64,000 nucleotides of DNA from assembly GCF_003696365.1 (NCBI RefSeq), contig NZ_RFFM01000002.1, positions 496,001 to 560,000 on the forward strand, read 5' to 3'. Each line of letters opens with the position of its first letter. The first letter of the stretch is position 1. The translations under genes and the position numbers were made by a program. The stretch is from Stutzerimonas zhaodongensis. GTDB taxonomy: Bacteria > Pseudomonadota > Gammaproteobacteria > Pseudomonadales > Pseudomonadaceae. Under the pieces are notes generated by a model that saw only the letters and a list, made by a program, of their open reading frames with translations, was not told the origin of the DNA and made no database searches. Below, in pieces: positions 52,265-60,428 of this stretch.

Positions 52265-52396
52265 ATGAGCAAAGGTATGGACACAAAGAAGAATGCAAAA
52301 AAGAAACCCCTGAAGACCGCGCAGGAAAAACGAGCGGCCAAAAAGGATAAAGCGAACGGCGCAACGCCTCTGCTGGGTAGTCACGCAGCCCGCTGA
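52265..52396 (+). CDS. Small very basic Lys/Ala-rich protein
   Basis: 43 residues beginning MSKGMDTKKNAKKKPLK; about a third of residues are Lys or Arg. GAGG precedes the ATG. Similar short Lys-rich proteins recur in Pseudomonas genomes (recalled) with no known function; binding to nucleic acid is a reasonable guess only. It is followed by a hairpin with a T-run at 52414-52445, which supports it being a transcribed gene of its own. Confidence 0.65.
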   Translation: MSKGMDTKKNAKKKPLKTAQEKRAAKKDKANGATPLLGSHAAR

Positions 52397-52413
52397 GTAA
52401 GATCGCGTTGCAG

Positions 52414-52445
52414 CGCCCCGCCCGGCTATCCGAGTGGGGCGTTTT
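52414..52445 (+). terminator. Intrinsic terminator after the small basic gene
   Basis: Stem CGCCCC (52414-52419) and GGGGCG (52436-52441) followed at once by TTTT on the plus strand. It ends 5 nt before the convergent eamA stop, so it mainly serves the small gene. Confidence 0.65.
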
Positions 52446-52449
52446 GCTT

Positions 52450-53346
52450 TCACGCGGCCGGGTTGCCAAGGGCCATGCGTAAACGGCTAGCCACCCAGCC
52501 TCCTCCCACGTTGACTGCCAGCCCCAACATGACCAGCACTGCGCCAACCCCTTGCAAAAACCCGAGGTGCTCGTCCAACAACAGCGCTGCGGAAGTCAGC
52601 CCCACCACCGGCACCAGCAACGAGAACGGCGCCACGGTATTGGCAGGATAGCGCGACAACAAGCGACTCCAGAGACCGTAACCAAGGATGGTGGCGCCAA
52701 ACGCCAGGTAAAGCAGCACCAGTGCGGAATCAAGGCTGAAGCCACGCAGTGCCGATTCGATTGCGACCGGGCCTTCCAGCATCCATGACAATGCGAAGAA
52801 CGGGATCGGCGGGATCAGACTGCCCCAGACGACCAGACCGACCAGGTTCACCTTGCCCACCTTGCGCGTGACGATGTTACCCAGCGCCCACATCGATGCT
52901 GCGCAGATCGTCAGCGCGAAGCCCGCCAGCGTCATGCTGCGATCACCTTGCATGCCAATCAGCAGCAACCCACCCGCCGCGATCACCAGCCCGACCAGAT
53001 TGGTCAACCGAAGTCGCTCACCTAAGAACAGCACCGCAAAGAACAAGGTGAAGAACGCTTGGGACTGCAAGACCAACGACGCCAACCCAGCTGGCATACC
53101 AACCTTCATTGCGGAGAAGAGAAAGGCGAATTGCCCCAGCGAAATGGTTGCGCCGTAGGCCAGCAACCAGCGCAGCGGCATCTGCGGACGTTTGATGAAC
53201 AGGATCGCCGGGAAGGCCGCCAGCATGAAGCGCAGACACCCCAGCAGCATTGGCGGAATGTTATCCAGGCCGACCCTGATCACGACGAAATTCATGCCCC
53301 AGACGACGATCACGACCAGCGCCAGCATCAGGTCCTTCGGCGACAT
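52450..53346 (-). CDS. eamA: DMT-family exporter EamA (O-acetylserine/cysteine exporter-like)
   Basis: 298-residue inner-membrane protein with ten helices in two EamA repeats. It resembles E. coli EamA (YdeD) strongly from the start: VVWGMNFVVIRVGL, GMPAGLASLVLQSQAFFTL and VVGLTSAALLLDE match remembered segments. Substrate (cysteine pathway metabolites) is taken from that homologue and not proved here. Monocistronic, ends near a terminator. Confidence 0.88.
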   Translation of the reverse strand: MSPKDLMLALVVIVVWGMNFVVIRVGLDNIPPMLLGCLRFMLAAFPAILFIKRPQMPLRWLLAYGATISLGQFAFLFSAMKVGMPAGLASLVLQSQAFFTLFFAVLFLGERLRLTNLVGLVIAAGGLLLIGMQGDRSMTLAGFALTICAASMWALGNIVTRKVGKVNLVGLVVWGSLIPPIPFFALSWMLEGPVAIESALRGFSLDSALVLLYLAFGATILGYGLWSRLLSRYPANTVAPFSLLVPVVGLTSAALLLDEHLGFLQGVGAVLVMLGLAVNVGGGWVASRLRMALGNPAA

Positions 53347-53546
53347 GGCAGTTCCTCAGACAAAGACGCATTAAAGCCGTCGGGCCCGACATCGTCGTCA
53401 TACAGCGAGCAGCCATTTGGGCAATACAGTCCAAGGCCACGGCTCCATACATCCTGCCACGCCACGCAGCCCGTGCCTGCTGCAGCGCCAACGGCTAGAA
53501 TCGCCCAATCGAGTAGACCTTCCAACTCCAGCAGACGAGAGTAAAC

Positions 53547-54251
53547 ATGGGCGCACAGTGGAAAGCGAAACATAAGGAAGCGGCAGCCAACGCCAAGGGG
53601 CGCACCTTCGGCAAACTGTCCAAGGAAATCATGATCGCCGCCCGCAGCGGTGCGGACCCGGACATGAATCCCCGCTTGCGCCTTGTCGTGGAGCAGGCGA
53701 AAAAGGCTTCGATGCCTCGCGAAACATTGGAGCGCGCCATTAAGAAAGGCGCGGGACTGCTGGGCGAAAGCGTCAACTACGAACGCACCACCTATGAAGG
53801 CTTCGCTCCGCACCAGGTCCCTGTGATCGTCGAGTGCCTGACCGATAACGTCAACCGCACCGTTGCCGAGATACGCGTACTGTTCCGCAAGGGCCAACTG
53901 GGCGCGTCCGGTTCGGTGGCCTGGGACTTCGACCATTGCGGGCTTATCGAAGCAGCGCCCGCCGGCGATGACGCCGATCCGGAACTGGCCGCCATCGAAG
54001 CCGGCGCGCAGGACTTCGAAGCCGCGGATGAAGGCGCCACGCTGTTCATCAGCGACCCTACGGACATGGATGTGGTCTGCCGCGCATTGCCTGAGCAAGG
54101 CTTCACGGTGCAATCAGCGCATCTCGGTTATCGCCCGAAGAATCCCGTCACCAGCCTGAGCGACGCGCAGCTCGAGGAAGTCGAAGCCTTTCTCAGCGCC
54201 ATCGACGCCCATGATGACGTGCAGAACGTCTACGTCGGACTGGCAGGCTGA
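53547..54251 (+). CDS. YebC/PmpR-family protein (YeeN-type paralogue)
   Basis: 234 residues. N-terminal [18 protein letters not shown] and RGSGPDPDMN-type segment (seen as [20 protein letters not shown]) and [13 protein letters not shown] element ([16 protein letters not shown]) are YebC marks. The start lacks the MAGHSKW of the main YebC/PmpR and looks like E. coli YeeN, so it is a second member. YebC homologues are reported as DNA-binding regulators and, in newer work, as factors easing ribosome stalling on prolines. Single gene, followed by an HNH-type gene. Confidence 0.88.
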   Translation: MGAQWKAKHKEAAANAKGRTFGKLSKEIMIAARSGADPDMNPRLRLVVEQAKKASMPRETLERAIKKGAGLLGESVNYERTTYEGFAPHQVPVIVECLTDNVNRTVAEIRVLFRKGQLGASGSVAWDFDHCGLIEAAPAGDDADPELAAIEAGAQDFEAADEGATLFISDPTDMDVVCRALPEQGFTVQSAHLGYRPKNPVTSLSDAQLEEVEAFLSAIDAHDDVQNVYVGLAG

Positions 54252-54289
54252 CCGAAAACCAAAGCTTACGCACCGGTAGAGGCATAGCG

Positions 54290-54634
54290 ATGAGTACCAA
54301 CAAACCCCACACCCCCTATGCCCAACGCGAACAGGGCTATAGGGAAAAAGCACTCAAGATGTACCCCTGGGTCTGCGGACGTTGCGCCCGCGAATTTTCG
54401 GGTAAGCGTCTGAGCGAGTTGACGGTCCATCACAAGGACCACAATCACGACAACAACCCTGAGGACGGGTCAAACTGGGAACTGCTCTGCCTGTATTGCC
54501 ACGACAACGAGCACTCGCGCTATACGGACAATCAGTATCACGCTGAAGCCAAGCCAGGCAGCGATCTGGGTCCGAAGGAAACCTTCAAGGCATTCGCCAA
54601 CCTGGCAGATCTGCTGAAGAAAAAGCCGGACTGA
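54290..54634 (+). CDS. yajD: YajD-family HNH nuclease-like protein
   Basis: 114 residues. Zinc cysteines in VCGRCAREF and LCLYCHDNEH frame the HNH core LTVHHKDHNHDNNPEDGSN, with N-W-E-L-L following. This is the YajD pattern (HNH fold, close to McrA-type). No restriction or phage partner is near. Start ATG at 54290 is 38 nt after the YebC-like gene. Confidence 0.9.
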   Translation: MSTNKPHTPYAQREQGYREKALKMYPWVCGRCAREFSGKRLSELTVHHKDHNHDNNPEDGSNWELLCLYCHDNEHSRYTDNQYHAEAKPGSDLGPKETFKAFANLADLLKKKPD

Positions 54635-54658
54635 TACAGCCCGGCATTTCGGTTCCGG

Positions 54659-55090
54659 TTACTTGACCAGCAGGACCGGCACCGAGACCTCGTGAATCAC
54701 CCGATTGGCCACAGAGCCCATCAGCATGCCCTTGAAACTGCCAAGACCTCGGGTTCCCATCACCACCGTATCGCAGCCAAATCGTTGCACGGCATCACTG
54801 ACCTGTTCTGCAACGTTGCCCAGGATCGCGTGGGTCTGATAATCGACCCCCGCAGCCTGCAACGCCGAAGCCGCCTCTGCCAGAGTCCGCTGCGATTTAT
54901 CCAGGAAACTCTGATTGAGCTCTTCAACAGTGCCCGCGGTTACGAACTCACCATAGAGCACCGGCTCCTGTTGCACGTTCAGTACATGGACTACGGGCGG
55001 CTTAGATGCATCCTGGGCAAAATCGATGATGTAATGCAGCGCCCGCTTGGCGTTTTCTGACCCGTCGAAAGCTAGAAGGATGTTGCGCAT
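54659..55090 (-). CDS. Universal stress protein (UspA family)
   Basis: 143 residues from the ATG at 55090 (MRNILLAFDGSENAKRAL). The single Usp fold binds ATP where G-2x-G-9x-G(S/T) is present: here MGTRGLGSFKGMLMGSVANRV fits. Cytosolic, usually induced in stationary phase or low oxygen. Upstream sequence was discarded because it does not resemble the family. Confidence 0.93.
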   Translation of the reverse strand: MRNILLAFDGSENAKRALHYIIDFAQDASKPPVVHVLNVQQEPVLYGEFVTAGTVEELNQSFLDKSQRTLAEAASALQAAGVDYQTHAILGNVAEQVSDAVQRFGCDTVVMGTRGLGSFKGMLMGSVANRVIHEVSVPVLLVK

Positions 55091-55214
55091 GGCGATTCTC
55101 CGTTGACCTATTGACGACAGGATAGACCATCGACAAGTCACGCCAGACCACCAGGAGCCCATCCATTGCCGTGGATCAATCTTCCGCCTTACGTCCCTCC
55201 ATTCGAGCGCTCAC

Positions 55215-55646
55215 ATGAGTGAAGCCGGCCCCCTTCCCTATGGCACCGCCGACACGTCCTTCCTCGCCGCGGGCGGTGAATCCGGCATTACCCGGCTGGT
55301 CACCGACTTCTATCGGATCATGGAAGATCACGAGGGAGCCGCTTGCGTGCGCCGCCTCTACCCCGATGACCTGAGGGAGCCAAGTGCACGGCTGGCGGCA
55401 TTTCTTTGCGGTTGGCTGGGCGGCCCGCGCCGTTACGCGGAGCGCTACGGCGGCATCAACATCCCACACTTCCATACTCGTTGGCCGGTGGGTGAAGCCG
55501 AGCGCGATGCATGGCTCGAGTGCATGGCGCTGGCGATCGGCAAGCAAGGCTACACGCATGAATTTTCCAGCTACTTGCTGGCGCAGTTGCAGATACCAGC
55601 CGAGCGCATTGTCCGTGCCCAACACGCCTGCCCGCATGGCTCATGA
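55215..55646 (+). CDS. Group II truncated haemoglobin
   Basis: 143 residues. B10 Tyr in LVTDFYRIM (Tyr33), the CD turn and GGPRRYAERYG segment, proximal His probably His87 in PHFHTRWP, and Trp100 (G8) in AERDAWLECM are group II (TrHbO) features. Binds haem and O2/NO; roles in oxidative or nitrosative stress are usual. Single gene, 87 nt ahead of the HAM1-SIR2 pair. Confidence 0.88.
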   Translation: MSEAGPLPYGTADTSFLAAGGESGITRLVTDFYRIMEDHEGAACVRRLYPDDLREPSARLAAFLCGWLGGPRRYAERYGGINIPHFHTRWPVGEAERDAWLECMALAIGKQGYTHEFSSYLLAQLQIPAERIVRAQHACPHGS

Positions 55647-55733
55647 CACACGATCGGCTCCATAGGCGAACGCTGGGCACGCGGTTGCGTCATAACCATG
55701 TGAGCTATCAGATAACGTCGCCAGGGGACTTGC

Positions 55734-56282
55734 ATGAAGATCCGCTTCGCCTCGGTCAATGACCAGAAAATCCGCGACGCGGAGGAGTTCTTAGGGCAAA
55801 GCGGTATCGAGATCATCAAGTTTCCTTTGCGTATCCTTGAAACGCAGACCGAAGACCTCAATCAGCTGGTAAGCGACAAGCTGCTGACCGCCTTCAAGCT
55901 GATCGGCAAGCCGGTATTCGTGGAGCATTCCGGCCTGTTCATCAATAGCCTGAACGGATTTCCCGGGGGCCTGACGCAGACCTTTTGGGATCGTCTGCAT
56001 GCGGTGCGTTTCTCCGATCTGATCGGCAGCCTGAACGACCCCTCTGCGGTGGCGCGCACCCTGATCGGCTATTGCGACGGGCGCAAGCGGCATTTCTTCA
56101 AAGGTGAAGTGACCGGCAGGATTTCCCGTACACCCACAGGCAACGAAGGATTTGAGTGGGACAACGTTTTCATCCCAGACGGCTATTCGCGCACGTTCGC
56201 TGAACTGGGCGGAATTCAGAGTGATCTGTCGACGCGCCGGCGCGCCCTGGATGCCTTCATCAAGCACCTGCGGGGGATCTGA
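55734..56282 (+). CDS. HAM1/RdgB-fold nucleotide-binding protein (KomB-like)
   Basis: 182 residues of the inosine-triphosphate pyrophosphatase fold. The T/S-x-N-x-x-K start is SVNDQK (Ser7, Asn9, Lys12). The core reads [10 protein letters not shown], where canonical enzymes have DDSGL: Glu64-His65 replace the Asp pair, so the second, catalytic Asp is missing. Base-pocket GFEWDNVF (139-146) and late S166-T-R168 are kept. The protein could therefore bind a purine dNTP without hydrolysing it. AGGGGA precedes the ATG. Its stop overlaps the SIR2 start by 1 nt (TGATG), so the pair is coupled. Known analogue: KomB of the Kongming defence system. Confidence 0.85.
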   Translation: MKIRFASVNDQKIRDAEEFLGQSGIEIIKFPLRILETQTEDLNQLVSDKLLTAFKLIGKPVFVEHSGLFINSLNGFPGGLTQTFWDRLHAVRFSDLIGSLNDPSAVARTLIGYCDGRKRHFFKGEVTGRISRTPTGNEGFEWDNVFIPDGYSRTFAELGGIQSDLSTRRRALDAFIKHLRGI

Positions 56283-57073
56283 TGCAGAAGTTATTGGAGG
56301 CGTATCAGCACAACCGCCTGATCCTGTTCGTTGGCTCCGGCGTATCAGCCAACATAGGCCTGCCGCCTTGGAGAGCACTGATCGACGAGATTGCCGCGCA
56401 GCTCGACTACGATCCTGATGTCTTCGATACCTACGGCAACTTCCTCTCGCTCGCGGAGTACTACCGCATCAAGAAGGGAAATATTGGCCCGCTACGCAGC
56501 TGGATGGATCGCGAGTGGCACAAGGACATCGACATTCGGGACTCTGAGATACACCGACTGATCGTACAGGGGCGCTTTCCTGCGATCTATACCACTAACT
56601 ATGACCGCTGGCTGGAAAATGCCCACGATGCACATGGCGTGAGTTATCTGAAAATCGCCAATGCCAGTGACTTGGTAAAGGCTCGCGATGGCGTTCGGCA
56701 GATCGTCAAGTTTCATGGCGATTTTGATGACGATGACTCAATCGTCCTTGATGAAACGAGTTACTACGAAAGGCTGCAATTCGAAACACCACTCGACATC
56801 AAGTTACGCGCCGACACTTTGAGTAAAGCGGTGCTGTTCATCGGCTACAGTCTCTCGGATACCAATATCAGGCTGCTGTTCTACAAGCTATCGAAGATAT
56901 GGAATCAACATGAGACGCTGGGCGTGCGTCCAATCTCGTACGTTTTCTCGCACAAGCCGAACCCCGTTCAGGAAGAGATTCTAAGTCAGTGGGGAATTCG
57001 CATGATCACTTCAGAAGATGACGAGCCGGGACTGGCGTTGCAGAACTTCCTGAAGGAGTTGGTAGAAGGCTGA
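56282..57073 (+). CDS. SIR2-domain protein, probable NADase effector (KomC-like)
   Basis: 263 residues, SIR2_2-type domain over most of the length. NAD-binding motif [13 protein letters not shown] (Gly18-Gly20, Ser22), catalytic-type TTNYD (Asn106), HGD (His145), and [10 protein letters not shown] (Gly188-Ser190, Asp193) are all present, as in defence SIR2 proteins that cleave NAD+. The sequence lacks the zinc cysteines of deacetylase sirtuins. Sampled lines are near half G+C, below the core genes. It starts inside the HAM1 stop codon. Expected to kill or arrest the cell when the HAM1 partner is triggered; this is inference from the Kongming model. Confidence 0.85.
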   Translation: MQKLLEAYQHNRLILFVGSGVSANIGLPPWRALIDEIAAQLDYDPDVFDTYGNFLSLAEYYRIKKGNIGPLRSWMDREWHKDIDIRDSEIHRLIVQGRFPAIYTTNYDRWLENAHDAHGVSYLKIANASDLVKARDGVRQIVKFHGDFDDDDSIVLDETSYYERLQFETPLDIKLRADTLSKAVLFIGYSLSDTNIRLLFYKLSKIWNQHETLGVRPISYVFSHKPNPVQEEILSQWGIRMITSEDDEPGLALQNFLKELVEG

Positions 57074-57135
57074 AATACTCAGCCTTCACTATGACTTTGC
57101 AACTACCTGTATTTAACAAGCGAAGCGGAAGTTAG

Positions 57136-57171
57136 AGCGCGATGCCTTACAAACATCGCACTCATCGCGCT
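57136..57171. terminator. Stem-loop after the beta-barrel gene
   Basis: Perfect 9-bp arms AGCGCGATG (57136-57144) and CATCGCGCT (57163-57171) between two converging genes (SIR2 and the beta-barrel gene, whose stop it touches). The T-tract is weak on both strands. Confidence 0.5.
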
Positions 57172-57686
57172 TAATAGTTGTAGCCGATACCAACGCTGTA
57201 GAAGAAGGCGCCGTCATCGTAACGGTCCCGCGCATCGCTCCCGCTCTTGAACAGGAACTGATATTCGGCCATCGCAGTGATGAAGGTCTTGTCCTGCACC
57301 CAGTGCTTGATACCGATTTCCGGACCGCCCATGAAAGTTTCGTCGACCTGATCACCATAGATCCCGCCGACACTCACACCTACGAAAGGCCGGGTCTGAC
57401 CGTTGCCGAAGTGATAGTCGTAGAACACTCGGGTGGAGCCGTCGAACTTGACGCTTTCGCCTTCGGAATCGCGAGCGTTAACCGTTTGACGAACGCCCCA
57501 CATGGATGCTTCGTCCAGATATGTACCCCAACTACCCTGTACGGAGAACACTGTATCGTCGAAGCTCTTATCGCTGCTGCCCGCGCCACCCAGAGTTACT
57601 TCTCGATCACCTGCCACAGGTGCGGCAACTGCAATCACTGGAAGCATGGCGGCGACCAGGAGGGAAGTTTTGAAAAGTTTGTTCAT
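57171..57686 (-). CDS. Outer-membrane beta-barrel protein with signal peptide
   Basis: 171 residues. Signal peptide MNKLFKTSLLVAAMLPVIAVAA, cleaved before PVAGD. The mature part is built of alternating hydrophobic/polar strands (FSVQGSWGTYL, RPFVGVSVGGIYG, FITAMAEYQFLF) and ends in an aromatic-rich strand YSVGIGYNY, a C-terminal Tyr being typical of outer-membrane insertion. Size suggests an eight-stranded barrel like OmpW/OmpX-type proteins. No named family recognised. Upstream DNA is AT-rich; the gene is convergent with the SIR2 gene. Confidence 0.8.
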   Translation of the reverse strand: MNKLFKTSLLVAAMLPVIAVAAPVAGDREVTLGGAGSSDKSFDDTVFSVQGSWGTYLDEASMWGVRQTVNARDSEGESVKFDGSTRVFYDYHFGNGQTRPFVGVSVGGIYGDQVDETFMGGPEIGIKHWVQDKTFITAMAEYQFLFKSGSDARDRYDDGAFFYSVGIGYNY

Positions 57687-57909
57687 GACAACACCTCTTG
57701 TTCTTCATAGCATGACGGATACGCAACTTTCTGATGCGTATGTTAATGACATGAGCACACAGAGACTGTTCACTTTATTTTAGGTATATCGCGTAAGTGC
57801 TTGATGATTAATATATTTATTATTTGCCGCTACGCTAGTTAATTGCTCTATATTGCAAACAATTCCTATCTATATAACTAGCGAAGCGGCTTTAGGCACT
57901 CATATAAGA
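57687..57909. other. AT-rich intergenic stretch
   Basis: 223 nt, the most AT-rich DNA of the window. It contains no credible gene. Its left part should hold the promoter of the beta-barrel gene; its right part lies downstream of the symporter gene and carries the inverted repeat listed separately. Confidence 0.6.
57826..57890. repeat. 16-bp inverted repeat with AT-rich spacer
   Basis: Arms GCCGCTACGCTAGTTA (57826-57841) and TAACTAGCGAAGCGGC (57875-57890) are reverse complements except one base, with a 33-nt AT-rich spacer. It begins about 20 nt past the symporter stop. Read on the minus strand it is followed by A/T-rich sequence, so it could be a terminator; a mobile-element end or a recombination site are alternatives without support. 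Confidence 0.7.
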
Positions 57910-59850
57910 TCAAATAGGGTTTCGTTGATCGACACCCGTGTCATCCAACATGGGTTCGTCTTCCGGGTCGGAGTCGAAGTCTCGCCCTATGGCAATCCGC
58001 AACCAGACCGGAATCAACAACAGGCCGATGGCAATACAAACCCAACTGATCGTTGTGGAGCCGCCTGGCGGTGGGAACATCAACCGGCCCACGCCCACCA
58101 GCAGAGAGAAGAGCGATACCGCTGTCACTGCGACCGCAAACAGGCGGGTGCCGAGCGCCTTGATCGAAACCGACGCCGCTACGCCATTGAGCATTGCGGC
58201 ATTTCGCCAGAAACCGAATGGTCGTACGCGACGGTAGAAGCGCTTGATCGTCGCATCGTCGGTTGCAGGCGTAATGAACGTTACAAGGATGGCTGCGGAC
58301 GTCGTGGTCAGTGCCATGATTCCGAGTCGGATCCATTCCCGTTCTGGATCGGTGCCAAGGTAGTACAAAAGCAGCGGTGCGGTGATCAGCGACACAGCCA
58401 TCGCCGTGAGTTCGGAATAAAGATTGATTCTCTCCCACAGCCAGCGCAGCACCAGCACCGAACCCATCCCCGCACCGAACAGCAGTGAGATGAACCAGGC
58501 GGTCTGGATGGAACCTAGGTTGGCCATGATGATCATCGCAATTGCCAGGATAAGTACGTTGGACAGCCGGGCAACCAGCACCAGCTCGCGATCCTTGGCT
58601 TTGCGCTTGAGTACGTGAGGCGCAAAAACGCCGCCGTAGACGTCATTGCTCCAGTACGACGCGCCCCAATTGAGGTGCGTGTCGACCGTCGAGGCCAATG
58701 CCGCCAGCAGACCCACCAGCATGAGTCCGCGCACCCCAGGAGGAAGCAAATCCTCGATACCTTGTACGAACAGAGCTTCACGCCCCGCCGTGAAGCCATC
58801 CCCTGCCATTTCCGCCGGAGTAAAGGGATAAAGCACCAGCAGCCCCACTGCAATCGCCATCCAGAACAAGCTGCGCAGAAAAATCTGCAGCCAGGTGAAT
58901 ACCAACCCAGCAATCCTCGCGTCGCGATCCGTGGGACAGGCCATGCTTCGCTGTGCAAGATACCCAGTGCCATCAGAGTTCATTTGAAAGAACCATTGCA
59001 GCCCCACAATTACGAGGAACGGCATCAGTGCCTCGCCGGCATTAGCGGGCGGTGAAAATGAAAGCATCTTGCTGGCCTGGTCAACGCCGTACAGCTCCAC
59101 AATGCGATCCGTGAGCCCCCCAAGGCCGCCAGCGGCGTCAACGACGAACCAGGCATAGAGCAGCGTTCCGACCATTGCCAGGCTGAACTGCATGACATCG
59201 GTCTGCACGACCGCTCGCAAACCGCCAGTAATTGAATACATCGCAGTGAATGCGAGAATCAGCAGAATGGAGATGAGGTTGTTCGCACTCATCATTGCAG
59301 GATCCAGCCCGGTAATGCTCTCGCCAAGCTGAATACCGGTACTGGCGACGAATCCAACTATGGGCTCGTAGATGCCTGAGGGCAGCCATAGATGCCAAGG
59401 AAGAAACACTTCGGCGATTCGAATGGCCGCTACCAGCACCATCGCCAACACGACGCAATTGATCACCGTGCCGTAGTAGATGGCTTTTAGTAAACGTAGC
59501 GGAGTGACGCCCCGGCCGCTGTAGCGCACGCGCGTGAGCTCCGCATCGGTCAGCACGCCTGCTCGACGCCAACCCACCGCAAATACAAATGCCATCAGCA
59601 GAAAGGCTAGACCGTAGATCCACAGTCGCCATAAAGCGAAAACACCGGCTGTCGCAACCAGGCCCGTCACCAGCAGCGGCGTATCGGCAGCAAACTGCGT
59701 CGCCCCCATTGAAAAGCCGGCCTTCCAGCCCTTTATCGTCCTGCCTGCGAGGAAGTACTCATCGAGACTCTTGGATGCCTTACCCCGCGCGCGCAGTCCG
59801 GAGCTCAGGCCATAGAGAACGAAAGCCATGACAATCAGAAGATCCAACAT
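57910..59850 (-). CDS. Sodium:solute symporter family protein
   Basis: 646 residues with about thirteen helices, SSS superfamily. The start motif SLDEYFLAGRTIKGWKAGFS and the helix with GGLRAVVQTDVMQF are family marks; ALASTVDTHLNWGASYWSNDV carries residues of the second sodium site region. It is longer than the usual 500 or so, with extra helices at the C-terminus and a charged acidic tail (DSDPEDEPMLDD). Substrate not evident; no regulator nearby. Confidence 0.9.
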   Translation of the reverse strand: MLDLLIVMAFVLYGLSSGLRARGKASKSLDEYFLAGRTIKGWKAGFSMGATQFAADTPLLVTGLVATAGVFALWRLWIYGLAFLLMAFVFAVGWRRAGVLTDAELTRVRYSGRGVTPLRLLKAIYYGTVINCVVLAMVLVAAIRIAEVFLPWHLWLPSGIYEPIVGFVASTGIQLGESITGLDPAMMSANNLISILLILAFTAMYSITGGLRAVVQTDVMQFSLAMVGTLLYAWFVVDAAGGLGGLTDRIVELYGVDQASKMLSFSPPANAGEALMPFLVIVGLQWFFQMNSDGTGYLAQRSMACPTDRDARIAGLVFTWLQIFLRSLFWMAIAVGLLVLYPFTPAEMAGDGFTAGREALFVQGIEDLLPPGVRGLMLVGLLAALASTVDTHLNWGASYWSNDVYGGVFAPHVLKRKAKDRELVLVARLSNVLILAIAMIIMANLGSIQTAWFISLLFGAGMGSVLVLRWLWERINLYSELTAMAVSLITAPLLLYYLGTDPEREWIRLGIMALTTTSAAILVTFITPATDDATIKRFYRRVRPFGFWRNAAMLNGVAASVSIKALGTRLFAVAVTAVSLFSLLVGVGRLMFPPPGGSTTISWVCIAIGLLLIPVWLRIAIGRDFDSDPEDEPMLDDTGVDQRNPI

Positions 59851-60008
59851 ATTGTTATGTCCTAGTTGGAGGGCTGGTCATTCTGAGAACATTATTTATG
59901 ACGAAAAATTGCAGCGTTCGGATGAACGGAGTAATTGCGCCTGTACTCAAGCCCAGCGCGGACTGCAGGCCTCTGGATGCATGCCCGGTGCAAGTCGGAA
60001 GGACATTC

Positions 60009-60428
60009 ATGAATCAACTTCCAATACGTAATTTGTTACCCGAACTTCGGCCTCTATTGAACAAATTTTACCGATGGCATCGCAGCCACATGCGCGCCCC
60101 AGCCGAGGCGTCCTATTGGGTTGCCGGAGATCCGGATATTGTCGCCGGGCTGTGCCTGACCGATGTAGCCAAGGGCAAATGGCTGACCGGATTACTGGTT
60201 GCGCCCGACCACCGCGGCCGCGGTTTGGCTAGATGTCTGGTATCGAGGGCACTTTGTGATTGCGACGGGCCTGTATGGCTGTTTTGTGATCCTCGGCTGG
60301 TGCACTTTTATCAGGCGCTGGATTTCAATCCCACCGAATCACTTCCAGAGGCCTTGGCATCCCGCCTCGAACGCTACAACCGTCACAAGACGCTTGTGGC
60401 GATGCACCACCACAGAGAAACGATATGA
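60009..60428 (+). CDS. GNAT-family acetyltransferase
   Basis: 139 residues from the ATG at 60009, preceded by GGAAGGA. The acetyl-CoA loop reads LLVAPDHRGRGLARCLV (R-G-R-G-L) at about residues 64-80, and FCDPRLVHFYQALDF follows. Its short N-terminal region carries a Trp/His-rich stretch (YRWHRSHMRAP). Acceptor unknown. It overlaps the NUDIX gene by 4 nt (ATGA), so they are coupled. Confidence 0.85.
   Translation: MNQLPIRNLLPELRPLLNKFYRWHRSHMRAPAEASYWVAGDPDIVAGLCLTDVAKGKWLTGLLVAPDHRGRGLARCLVSRALCDCDGPVWLFCDPRLVHFYQALDFNPTESLPEALASRLERYNRHKTLVAMHHHRETI

Noticed and set aside
53547..57073. KomA-like deaminase to complete a three-gene Kongming locus
   Set aside because: No gene near the pair carries adenosine-deaminase motifs; the globin, Usp, HNH and YebC genes have clear identities.
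57118..57889. Direct repeat AGCGAAGCGG at 57118-57127 and 57880-57889 as mobile-element borders
   Set aside because: Ten common bases in a G+C-rich genome; no transposase or target duplication; similar strings occur elsewhere.
57826..57890. attC-like integron site
   Set aside because: The core GTTRRRY/RYYYAAC pattern is not met and no gene cassettes or integrase are near.
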